Source: Serinibacter arcticus (GTDB lineage: Bacteria > Actinomycetota > Actinomycetes > Actinomycetales > Beutenbergiaceae). From it: a stretch of 64,000 nucleotides of DNA. This document shows positions 57,381 to 64,000 of this stretch, piece after piece. Made by a program: the position numbers and the translations under genes. The notes beneath the pieces are model-generated. The model made no database searches. It was given only the letters and a program-made list of their open reading frames with translations, and had not been told where the DNA came from. The DNA lies in the NCBI RefSeq assembly GCF_004786095.1, contig NZ_RHPJ01000002.1, forward strand, positions 310,001 to 374,000, read 5' to 3'. Position 1 is the stretch's first letter; each line of letters starts with the position of its first letter.

Positions 57381-58030
57381 GATGCGTCCTCACGGTGGGA
57401 TGACGGGGCGTCCATTGTCGCGCGCGCACGCGCCAGGTCGGCAGGTGTGTCGACGTCGAGGCTGGCCCCGCCGACGTCGTCGACCCTGACCAGCCGCAGT
57501 CGCCCGACGGCGGCACGCAGCGGCAGGCCGGTCAGCCCGGTCGCGCTCGTGGCCGCGACGGCGGAGACCGCCTCGCGCAGCGCGGCCGTGCGGTAGCGCG
57601 CGGCGAGCCACTGCTCGCGGCCGCCGCTGTCCCGCACCACGGTGCCGTCCGCGCCCGCGGGGACCTCGGCGGGCAGCAGCGCCACGAGCGAGGCCGCGCG
57701 CGGCAGGTCGCACGCGAGGACCAGCACCTCGGGCGCGTCCCGGTCCGTCAGCAGCGTGAGCCCGGCGCCGAGCGCGGCGAGCGGTCCGCCGAACGGGGGC
57801 TCCTCGCGGGTGCGGCGCACGCCGTCGGGCAGAGCGCCCTCGCCCCCGACCACGACGGTGCGCGCCGCGTTGATCCCGGCCGCGGCGACGGCGTCGAGCA
57901 CCCGCGCGAGCAGCGTGCGGCCGCCGATCTCGAGCGCGGCCTTGTCGACCCCACCGAGGCGGGCGGCCCTGCCTCCGGCCAGCACGATCGCCGCGGTCGG
58001 CCCGGTCCGTTCAGGAGCGGTGCCAGTCAC
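57377..58030 (-). CDS. mobA: Molybdenum cofactor guanylyltransferase
   Basis: A 217-residue nucleotidyltransferase. IVLAGGRAARLGGVDKAAL is the GTP-binding loop (LAGGxSxRxGxxK with Arg-Ala variation), EEPPFGGPLAALGAGL the base-binding segment, and VLVLACDLPRAASL the Mg-binding Asp. It couples GMP to the molybdenum cofactor, indicating that a DMSO-reductase-family enzyme such as nitrate reductase is present. Overlaps moaC by 20 bp. Confidence 0.92.
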   Translation of the reverse strand: MTGTAPERTGPTAAIVLAGGRAARLGGVDKAALEIGGRTLLARVLDAVAAAGINAARTVVVGGEGALPDGVRRTREEPPFGGPLAALGAGLTLLTDRDAPEVLVLACDLPRAASLVALLPAEVPAGADGTVVRDSGGREQWLAARYRTAALREAVSAVAATSATGLTGLPLRAAVGRLRLVRVDDVGGASLDVDTPADLARARATMDAPSSHREDAS

Positions 58031-58481
58031 CGGACTTCCCGCCGGTCTTGCTCTGCAGCCGGATCTCGCCGATCCAGACGCCCTTGTCGATGGCCTTGAC
58101 CATGTCCACGAGCGCGAGGGCGGCGACGGACACGGCCGTGAACGCCTCCATCTCCACGCCCGTGCGATCGGCGGTTCGGACGGTCGCGGCGATGGCGACG
58201 CCGTCGTCGGTCAGCTCGAGGTCGACGCTCGCGCCGTGCACCCCGATGACGTGGGCGAGCGGCAGCAGCTCGGCGCAGCGCTTGGCCCCGGCGATGCCGG
58301 CGATGCGGGCGACGGCGAACGCGTCACCCTTGGGCACGGTGTCATCGCGCAGCGCCTGCAGCACGGCGGGGGAGCAGTGGACGACGCCGGTGGCCGTGGC
58401 CGAGCGGACGGTCGGGGTCTTCTCCGTGACGTCGACCATGCGCGCGTGGCCGGCGCCGTCGAGGTGGGTGAACTCGCTCAT
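58011..58481 (-). CDS. moaC: Cyclic pyranopterin monophosphate synthase
   Basis: A 156-residue protein. FTHLDGAGHARMVDVTEK, VPKGDAFAVARIAGIAGAK, LPLAHVIGVHGASVDLEL and GVEMEAFTAVSVAALALVDM are the MoaC core; the catalytic Lys/His/Asp residues lie in KGD, H and DMVKAIDKG. It completes the second step after MoaA. Coupled by ATGA to moeA upstream. Confidence 0.95.
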   Translation of the reverse strand: MSEFTHLDGAGHARMVDVTEKTPTVRSATATGVVHCSPAVLQALRDDTVPKGDAFAVARIAGIAGAKRCAELLPLAHVIGVHGASVDLELTDDGVAIAATVRTADRTGVEMEAFTAVSVAALALVDMVKAIDKGVWIGEIRLQSKTGGKSGDWHRS

Positions 58482-59752
58482 GCCTCCACCTTCGCAGCGG
58501 TGAGCGACTGGTCGGTCCCGATGACGACGGCGTCGACCACGTCCCCGACGTGCACCCGGTCGACCTCGGCCGGCATGATCGCGTAGCCGTTCGCCGCGGC
58601 CAGGCTGCCGACGAGGTGCGACTTCGAGCCGCGGGCCGCGACCGGCGTCGCCGTCAGGGTCCCGTCGACGAGCGCGAGGCGGGCCGGGAGGTACTGCGTG
58701 CGGCCGGGCGGGGTGCCCCAGTCGGTCGCGGCGCGGGCCCGGGCGACGGGCACGCGCACCTCCTCGGCCACCGCGCCCTGCAGCTGCATCAGGGCGGGCC
58801 GCACGAAGACGTGGAACGAGACCCAGGCGCTGACGGGGTTGCCCGGGAGGCCGAACAGCAGCGCGCCGCCGGGCAGCGTGCCGAACGCCTGCGGCTTGCC
58901 CGGCTGCATCGCGACGGACGCGAACGCGACGTCGTCGGAGTCGGCGAAGACCTGCTTGACCGGGTCGTAGGCGCCGGCGCTGACGCCGCCCGTGAGGATG
59001 ACGACGTCGCTGCCGGCCGCGCGCGCGAGCGCCGCCTCGAGGTCGGCCGGTTCGTCGGCCACCTGCTCGACGGCGAGCACCTCACCGCCCGCGCGGCGCA
59101 CCAGGCCCGCGATCAGGAGCGAGTTGGAGTCGGGGATCTGGCCGCGGCGCAGCTCGCCTCCGGGCGCGACGAGCTCGCTGCCCGTCGCGATCACGCTCAC
59201 GCGCGGGGCGCGACGTACCGCCACCGTGCCGTGCCCGGCCGAGGACAGCGCGGACAGGACGGCGCCCGTGGCGAGCGTGCCGCCGTCGACCACCAGCGCC
59301 CCGACACCCATGTCGTCCCCGATCTCGCGCACGTGGGCGCCGCGCTCCGGCGACCGCAGGATCGTGACGGTCGCGGTGACGTCGGCGAGCGGGTCGAGGC
59401 GGTCGGTGTGCTCGAGCTGGACGATCGTGTCGGCGTCGCTCGGGAGCACGGCGCCGGTCATGATACGCGCGCACTCGCCCGGGGCCAGGGCCGGGTCGAG
59501 CGGGGAGCCCGCCGGCAGGTCCTCGACCACGCGCAGGGTGACGGGGTCGGTCCCGGCGTGCGCGACGTCGTCGTGCCGCACGGCGTAGCCATCCATCGCG
59601 GAGTTGCGCCACAGCGGGATCGGGACGAGCGCGTGCACGGGGTCGGCGACGCGGCGGCCGAACGCGTCGGCGAGCGGGACCTCGTGGGGGTCGAGCACCG
59701 GGGTGGCGGCGAGGACGCGCGCGAGCTGGTCGGCGACGGGGGTCATGCTCAT
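58478..59752 (-). CDS. moeA: Molybdopterin molybdenumtransferase
   Basis: A 424-residue multidomain protein. PIPLWRNSAMDGYAVRHDD and ARIMTGAVLPSDADTIVQLE are domain I/II motifs; RVSVIATGSELV, GQIPDSNSLLIAGLV and VILTGGVSAGAYDPVKQVF form the MoaB-like domain III; LPGNPVSAWVSFHVFVRP leads to domain IV. It inserts molybdate into adenylated molybdopterin. ATG 59752 shares one base with the moeB stop. Confidence 0.95.
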   Translation of the reverse strand: MSMTPVADQLARVLAATPVLDPHEVPLADAFGRRVADPVHALVPIPLWRNSAMDGYAVRHDDVAHAGTDPVTLRVVEDLPAGSPLDPALAPGECARIMTGAVLPSDADTIVQLEHTDRLDPLADVTATVTILRSPERGAHVREIGDDMGVGALVVDGGTLATGAVLSALSSAGHGTVAVRRAPRVSVIATGSELVAPGGELRRGQIPDSNSLLIAGLVRRAGGEVLAVEQVADEPADLEAALARAAGSDVVILTGGVSAGAYDPVKQVFADSDDVAFASVAMQPGKPQAFGTLPGGALLFGLPGNPVSAWVSFHVFVRPALMQLQGAVAEEVRVPVARARAATDWGTPPGRTQYLPARLALVDGTLTATPVAARGSKSHLVGSLAAANGYAIMPAEVDRVHVGDVVDAVVIGTDQSLTAAKVEA

Positions 59753-61026
59753 CAGGAGGCCTCGGGGATCAGGGTGGCGGGGGTGTGCGCGGAGCGCTGG
59801 GTGGCGCGGGCGCGCAGGGTGTCGACGCCGTCGGGGTGGAGCACGCGGGCGTCGCGGCCGACGGCGCTCAGCGAGCGCACGGCGCGACCCGCGCGGATCC
59901 CGGCGGAGCAGTACGCGACGAGGGAGGCGGCGTCGTCGATCCCCGTCTCGCGCAGGAGGACCGCGACGTCGTCGGTGCCGGTGCGCGCGGCCTGCTCGAG
60001 CACCGAGACCGGGAGGCTCACGGCGCCCGGGAGGTGGTCGAGGGCGAACTCCGAGGGTTCGCGGACGTCCAGAAGGGCGACGGGGCCGGCCAGGGCGAGG
60101 TAGGCATCGGCGTCGAGCGTGGTGTCGGCCGCAGCGCCCGCGAGGGGGGGAACGGCCGGGTCGACGACGGAGACGTTCGCCGCCTGGTCGGCGGCCGGGT
60201 TGACGGCGGCGGTGCCGGCCGTGGCCGCCGCGGAGACGGCGGAGACGGCGGACGGCGTGGCACCCACCAGCGGGACCTCGTGCACGCGCATGCTCAGCGC
60301 GTCGACGACGGCGACCCGGCCGAGCAGCACGTCGCCGGCTCCGACGACGAGCTTGACCGCCTCGGTCGCCATCATCGCCCCGACGATCCCGCACAGGGAG
60401 CCGAGCACCCCCGCCTCGGCGCACGAGGGGACGGTGCCGGGGGCGGGCGGCTTCGGGAAGAGGTCGCGCAGGGTGACGGGCGCGATGCCCGCGGGCGGGC
60501 GGGACCAGAACACGGAGACCTGCGCGTCGAACCGCAGCACCGAACCCCACACGAGCGGCGTGCCGAGCTCGGCGCACGTGTCGGAGACGACGTAGCGGGT
60601 GGCGAACGTGTCGGTGCCGTCGAGCACGAGGTCGGCGTCGGTCAGGAGCGCCGCGGCGTTCTCCGGCGTCAGGCGCTCGCGGCGCTCGTGCACGACGACG
60701 TCGGGTGCCAGGTCGCGCAGCCGTCGCGCCGCGGAGGTGGTCTTGGGCTCGCCGACGGCGCCCGCGGAGTGGATGACCTGACGGTGCAGGTTGGTCAGGT
60801 CGACGAGGTCGTCGTCGATGATCGTGATCGTGCCGACGCCGGCCGCCGCGAGGTACTGCAGCACCGGGGCGCCGAGGCCGCCGGCACCGATCACCGCGAC
60901 GTGCGCGGCGGCGAGGCGGCGCTGGCCGATCTCGCCGAGCTCGGGCAGGAGGCTCTGCCGCGCGGTGCGCAGCTGCTCCTCGCCGCGCAGGGGCGGACCG
61001 GGGCTGACCAGCGGGGGAAGTCGCAC
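59752..61026 (-). CDS. moeB: MoeB/ThiF-type adenylyltransferase with rhodanese domain
   Basis: A 424-residue E1-like enzyme that adenylates the MoaD Gly-Gly tail. AVIGAGGLGAPVLQYLAAAG is the nucleotide motif, DDDLVDLTNLHRQVIH and DGTDTFATRYVVSD the substrate/Mg sites, and PSCAEAGVLGSLCG contains the conserved Cys. The C-terminal rhodanese domain (~315-410) has the persulfide Cys in LVAYCSAGIRAGRA, so activation and sulfur transfer are in one chain. GTG 61026 is favoured over GTG 61029 because TAGGCT ends exactly 6 nt upstream. An Ala/Thr/Val-rich linker (~285-310) joins the domains. Confidence 0.92.
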   Translation of the reverse strand: MRLPPLVSPGPPLRGEEQLRTARQSLLPELGEIGQRRLAAAHVAVIGAGGLGAPVLQYLAAAGVGTITIIDDDLVDLTNLHRQVIHSAGAVGEPKTTSAARRLRDLAPDVVVHERRERLTPENAAALLTDADLVLDGTDTFATRYVVSDTCAELGTPLVWGSVLRFDAQVSVFWSRPPAGIAPVTLRDLFPKPPAPGTVPSCAEAGVLGSLCGIVGAMMATEAVKLVVGAGDVLLGRVAVVDALSMRVHEVPLVGATPSAVSAVSAAATAGTAAVNPAADQAANVSVVDPAVPPLAGAAADTTLDADAYLALAGPVALLDVREPSEFALDHLPGAVSLPVSVLEQAARTGTDDVAVLLRETGIDDAASLVAYCSAGIRAGRAVRSLSAVGRDARVLHPDGVDTLRARATQRSAHTPATLIPEAS

Positions 61027-61032
61027 CACCTC

Positions 61033-61038
61033 AGCCTA
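61033..61038 (-). promoter_or_regulatory. -10 box (TAGGCT) of moeB
   Basis: TAGGCT lies 6 nt before GTG 61026. It gives the molybdopterin part of the chain its own start, downstream of the repeat region after cbiX. Confidence 0.5.
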
Positions 61039-61051
61039 ACCACCCCACTTC

Positions 61052-61227
61052 GCGAGGTACTTCTGGGCGTCTCCGAGGTACTTCTGGGCATCGGCGAGGT
61101 ACTTTTCGTGGCCTCGGCGAGCGGTGAGGCTTCAGGCGCGCCGACGAAAAACACCTCGCGGACGCCCAGAAGTACCTCGCGAACGCCCGAAAAGGCCTCG
61201 CGAACGCCCCGAAGTGCCTCGCGAACG
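61052..61227. repeat. Inverted 21-bp minisatellite at the 3' end of cbiX
   Basis: Three rightward units (61052-61072, 61073-61093, 61094-61116) share GCGAGGTACTT and CTGGGC-type cores. From 61152 to 61227 three to four leftward copies of the same unit follow. The two arrays are separated by 35 bp and form one long inverted structure. The leftward array is translated as the last ~26 residues of CbiX in 7-residue periods; the other lies between the cbiX stop and moeB. Confidence 0.85.
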
Positions 61228-61971
61228 GGGGAGGCGGGTGGCTGCCTCGTCGTAGCGCTCCAGGACGAGGGCGGCGAGCGCCTCGTCCGGGGCGAGAGCG
61301 TCCGTGACGACGTCGGCGCCCGCGCGCAGCACCACGTCCAGGAAGTAGCCCGGCGCGAGGAGGTAGGAGGCGACGACGACGCGGCCGCCGTCGGGCACCT
61401 GCGCCTGTGCGACGGCGTCGCCCACGCGCGGCTGCGCGCCCGCCCCGTAGGACGCGACCACGCCGCGCCCGAGCAGCTGCGCGAGGTCGCGCGCGACGGC
61501 GGCGACGGCGTCCGCCGCCTCGGGGTCGCTCGATCCGGCCGCGGCGAGCACGACCTGGTCGCCGGGCTGCAGGTCGTGCGGTGCGAGCCGGTCGGCCAGG
61601 AGCTGCGCGAGGGCCGGGTGCGGTCCGAGCGGGGGCGCGGCCACGACGTCGTCCCGCACGCACGCACCCTGGATGTCCTGCTTGACGTGGAAGCCGGTCG
61701 ACAGCAGCAGCGGCACGATGACCGCCGGGCCGTCGATGCCCGCCACGACGTCGTCGATCCGCGGGTCCTGCACGTCGACGAACGCTTCGCGCACCTCCAG
61801 CCCCGGCCGCGCGGCGCGCACCTGGTCCAGCAGGCCGCTGATCGCGGCGCGCCCGGCCACGCTGTCCGTGCCGTGCGAGCAGCCGATCAGCACGGGGCCC
61901 GCGGCGTTCAGCGCCGCGTCCGCCGCCGCGACCTCCGCGGCCCTCGCCGCCCTCCTCGTCCGCCTGCTCAT
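61132..61971 (-). CDS. Sirohydrochlorin chelatase (CbiX-like)
   Basis: A 279-residue protein with two CbiX half-domains. LIGCSHGTDSVAGRAAI carries the metal-binding His, followed by VDVQDPRIDDVV, VPLLLSTGFHVKQDI and, in the second half, VVLAAAGSSDPEAADAV with SYLLAPGYFLDVVL. It likely inserts Fe2+ into sirohydrochlorin to make siroheme, given its place after hemD and cysG/cobA. The last ~30 residues are an Arg/Gly/Ser repeat (RSRGTSGRSRGLFGR and similar) encoded by the 21-bp minisatellite and are probably not part of the fold. ATG 61971 overlaps the hemD stop. Confidence 0.87.
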   Translation of the reverse strand: MSRRTRRAARAAEVAAADAALNAAGPVLIGCSHGTDSVAGRAAISGLLDQVRAARPGLEVREAFVDVQDPRIDDVVAGIDGPAVIVPLLLSTGFHVKQDIQGACVRDDVVAAPPLGPHPALAQLLADRLAPHDLQPGDQVVLAAAGSSDPEAADAVAAVARDLAQLLGRGVVASYGAGAQPRVGDAVAQAQVPDGGRVVVASYLLAPGYFLDVVLRAGADVVTDALAPDEALAALVLERYDEAATRLPRSRGTSGRSRGLFGRSRGTSGRPRGVFRRRA

Positions 61972-63104
61972 GCGCCCTCCTCGTTCGTGACCACGTCAGC
62001 CGGATCGACCGCACCCTCGAGCCGGTACCCGCGCTTCACCACGGTCCGGATCACCTGCTTCCCGACGGCGTCGCGCAGCCGCGCGATCGCGACCTCCGCC
62101 GCGTGCGGATCGCGCGATCCGCCGGGCAGCGCACCGAGCACCGCGTCGCGGCTGACGACCGTGCCGACGTGGTCGGCCAGCAGGCGCAGCACCGCCAGCC
62201 CCGACGGCGTGAGCGCGAGGTCGCGCCCGTCCAGGACGGCCCCGCCGCGACGCAGGTGCAGCGCGCCGGCCGACGTCGCCACCCCCGGCTGTGCCGCGTA
62301 GTAGGTCGTGATCGCGCGCACGAACGAGCCGAGCCGGCCGCGGTCGGGGATGAGCGGTTCGAGTCCGGCGGTCCACAGCGGCGCGGCCGTGATGGGGCCG
62401 ACGGCGGCCCACAGCACGTCGTCGCGGGTGAGCACCGCGTCCAGGATCCCGGCCTCGCGGGCGACGCCGAGCCACGCCGTCGCCGCGGGCGCGGACGTGA
62501 AGGTGACGGCGTCGATCTCGCCGTCGGCGACGGCGCGCACGGACTCGAGCACCAGGACCGGGTCCTTCGGCGGCCCCCAGCGGTAGACGACGATGTTGGT
62601 CACGCGCGCGCCGGCGTCGCGGAACTCCTCGTCCAGCCCGTCCGCGCCGGCGCCGTGGTGCTGGATGACGATGTCGAGACCGTCGACCCCCTCCTCCAGC
62701 AGCAGCTCGGCGACCTCGGTCGACGTCTCCGACTCCGCCACCCAGTCGGCCGTCAGGCCGGCCGCCTGGATCGCACCGCGCGCCTTCGGACCGCGCGCGA
62801 TGAGCCGGGCGGTGCCGAGCGCGCGCACCAGGTCCTCCGCGAGCCCCGCGGTGTCGGCGGCCTCGATCCAGGCCCGGAAGCCGATGCCGGTCGTCGCCAG
62901 GACGACGTCGGGCGGACTCGCGATGACGGCGCGCGTGCGGTCGAGCAGCAGCTCGTCGTCGGCGTGCGGGAGCATGCTGAGCGCGGGGGCGTGCCGCGAT
63001 ATCCCGCCGCGCCTGGCCAGGGCTGCGGCCAGCTCGGTGGCCCGCCGCTCCGCCGTGATCAGCACGACACACCCCGTGAGGACCTGGTCGATGTGGCTGT
63101 TCAC
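61968..63104 (-). CDS. Uroporphyrinogen-III synthase with C-terminal winged helix
   Basis: A 378-residue protein. Residues ~10-265 are a HemD fold with VLITAERRATELAAALARRG, VLATTGIGFRAWIEAAD and DAVTFTSAPAATAWL, which closes the tetrapyrrole ring. Residues ~285-370 are an OmpR-type DNA-binding domain (LALTPSGLAVLRLLADHVG, HAAEVAIARLRDAVG, IRTVVKRGYRLEG). This fusion is common in actinobacterial nitrite-assimilation loci, where it may both make precursor and regulate. GTG 63104 overlaps the cysG/cobA stop. Confidence 0.9.
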   Translation of the reverse strand: MNSHIDQVLTGCVVLITAERRATELAAALARRGGISRHAPALSMLPHADDELLLDRTRAVIASPPDVVLATTGIGFRAWIEAADTAGLAEDLVRALGTARLIARGPKARGAIQAAGLTADWVAESETSTEVAELLLEEGVDGLDIVIQHHGAGADGLDEEFRDAGARVTNIVVYRWGPPKDPVLVLESVRAVADGEIDAVTFTSAPAATAWLGVAREAGILDAVLTRDDVLWAAVGPITAAPLWTAGLEPLIPDRGRLGSFVRAITTYYAAQPGVATSAGALHLRRGGAVLDGRDLALTPSGLAVLRLLADHVGTVVSRDAVLGALPGGSRDPHAAEVAIARLRDAVGKQVIRTVVKRGYRLEGAVDPADVVTNEEGA

Positions 63105-64000
63105 GAGCCCATTGTCGCGGCAGCGACCCCCCGGCCGCTCGCGGGCACGAGGAGTCCGGGATCGGCCACGTCACCCAGCACGATGACCGCGGGCGCCTTG
63201 ACCCGGCGCTCGGCGGCCGCGGCCGTCACCGTGGCGAGCGTCGCGTGCGTGACGCGCTGGTTCGGCAGCGTCCCGTTCTCCACGACGGCGACCGGCAGGT
63301 CCGCCCGCACGCCGGCGGCCAGGGCGGTGGTCGCCAGGTCGCCGAGCACCCCGACGCCCATGAGCACCACCACGGTGCACGTGGACTCCCGCAGCCCGGT
63401 GAGCGCCGCGCCCGAGAACCCGTCCTGCCCGTTCATCACGAGCACGCTGCCGACCACGCCGCGGTGCGTCAGCGGGATGCCGGCGGCGAGCGGCGCCGCG
63501 AAGGCGCTGCTGACACCGGGGACCACCGTGACCGGCACCCCGGCCGCCCGGCACGCGAGCACCTCCTCGCCGCCGCGCCCGTAGACGAACGGGTCACCGC
63601 CCTTGAGGCGGACGACGGCGCGTCCCAGCCGCGCGTGCTCGACCAGCAGGTCGCCGATCTGGGCCTGCGTGAAGCGGTGGTGGCCTGGCACCTTGCCGAC
63701 GTCGATGACCTGCACGCTGGCGGGCAGCTCGTCGAGCACGCCGACGGGACCGAGCCGGTCGGTCACGACGACGTCGGCCTGCGCCAGCGCGCGCCGCCCC
63801 TCCACGGTCATGAGGCCGAGCTCGCCCGGTCCGCCGCCGACCAGCGTGACGTGGCCGTGGCCCGGTCGGGGGTCGCGACGGCGCCGCAGGTCGACGGCGC
63901 CCTCCCGCAGGTGCGCGGCCAGCGCGTCGCGCGCGGCGACGCTCCGGCGCGGATCGGCGGCACCGGTGGAGACGACGCCGAGCACGAGGTCACCCGTCCG
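63101..64000 (-). CDS. Siroheme synthase / uroporphyrinogen-III C-methyltransferase, 5' part outside window
   Basis: The last ~299 residues are present and the frame stays open past the window edge. The first ~40 residues, RTGDLVLGVVSTGAADPRRS, look like the end of a precorrin-2 dehydrogenase (CysG-N) domain, so the whole protein is probably a CysG-type fusion. The methyltransferase domain has VTLVGGGPGELGLMTVEGRR, VIDVGKVPGHHRFTQAQI, RLKGGDPFVYGRGGEE and VVPGVSSAFAAPLAAGIPLT, the classic SUMT motifs. It makes precorrin-2 for siroheme. It heads the leftward operon seen here; nitrite or sulfite reductase genes may lie just beyond. Confidence 0.9.
   Translation of the reverse strand, partial: RTGDLVLGVVSTGAADPRRSVAARDALAAHLREGAVDLRRRRDPRPGHGHVTLVGGGPGELGLMTVEGRRALAQADVVVTDRLGPVGVLDELPASVQVIDVGKVPGHHRFTQAQIGDLLVEHARLGRAVVRLKGGDPFVYGRGGEEVLACRAAGVPVTVVPGVSSAFAAPLAAGIPLTHRGVVGSVLVMNGQDGFSGAALTGLRESTCTVVVLMGVGVLGDLATTALAAGVRADLPVAVVENGTLPNQRVTHATLATVTAAAAERRVKAPAVIVLGDVADPGLLVPASGRGVAAATMGS

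Noticed and set aside
1-64000. tRNA, rRNA and CRISPR signals
   Set aside because: No T-loop GGTTCGAxTCC-type match, no rRNA-like stretch and no regularly spaced repeat-spacer array were seen on either strand; the tandem arrays found have no spacers.
1-64000. Insertion sequences, integrases or prophage genes
   Set aside because: No transposase, integrase or phage structural motif is present in any plausible ORF.

Overview
The window is about 73% G+C, has strong third-position GC codon use, many GTG starts, GTGA/ATGA stop-start overlaps and many -10 boxes only 6-7 nt from the start codon. With SpaH/EbpB-type pili, type VII secretion-like proteins, a DtxR-type box and DUF6457/DUF6992-type proteins, this points to an actinobacterium, most likely a Micrococcales member near Cellulomonadaceae. 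The exact genus is not determinable from the window.

Region 1 (1-24 kb) is mostly housekeeping and small accessory genes: the end of a membrane glycosyltransferase, a GT39-type transferase and a polyprenol-phosphate sugar transferase with a GtrA domain; an LLM flavin oxidoreductase; an amidohydrolase plus a low-molecular-weight phosphatase; a phosphoribosyltransferase/P-loop pair and DNA glycosylase Tag; a GT4 glycosyltransferase; a Het-C-like protein; PAP2 phosphatase, Ohr peroxidase, TauE exporter, a pterin dehydratase-VOC fusion, Mug glycosylase, a hexapeptide protein, a GTPase and DeoC. A compact unit with its own promoter, a 12-codon ORF and a three-way-junction RNA lies at 4.96-5.14 kb on the minus strand.

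Region 2 (23.3-34.4 kb) begins with an MFS pump and its MarR regulator behind two mirror-image operators, then a three-gene sortase-assembled pilus operon: a 1903-residue surface protein, an LPFTG major pilin and a class C sortase, with hairpins in both intergenic gaps.

Region 3 (34.3-49.8 kb) carries a DUF4395/thioredoxin pair, a SprT-like protein, a GH13 glucosidase, an MT0933-like small protein, HrpA helicase with an in-frame inverted repeat, a GH32 enzyme and a heterodimeric ABC transporter. The two ABC ATPase domains have complementary defects, and a DtxR/IdeR-like iron box sits on their -10.

Region 4 (49.9-54.4 kb) holds two tandem paralogous operons of orphan type VII-like genes: a SAV_915-like protein, an EspC/WXG-like helical protein and a larger protein with a T7SS-signal-like N-terminus and a hydrophobic C-terminal region. 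Only the first copy also has a PH-like membrane protein.

Region 5 (54.4-64 kb) is a molybdenum cofactor locus. moaB/mog, moaE and moaA run rightward and meet a leftward chain of siroheme genes (cysG/cobA, hemD, cbiX) followed by moeB, moeA, moaC, mobA, DUF6457 and moaD. Siroheme and molybdopterin together suggest support for nitrate/nitrite assimilation encoded just outside the window. Two unusual repeat regions lie here: a 317-bp moaA-moaD gap with a long imperfect inverted repeat, and an inverted 21-bp minisatellite that runs into the 3' end of cbiX.
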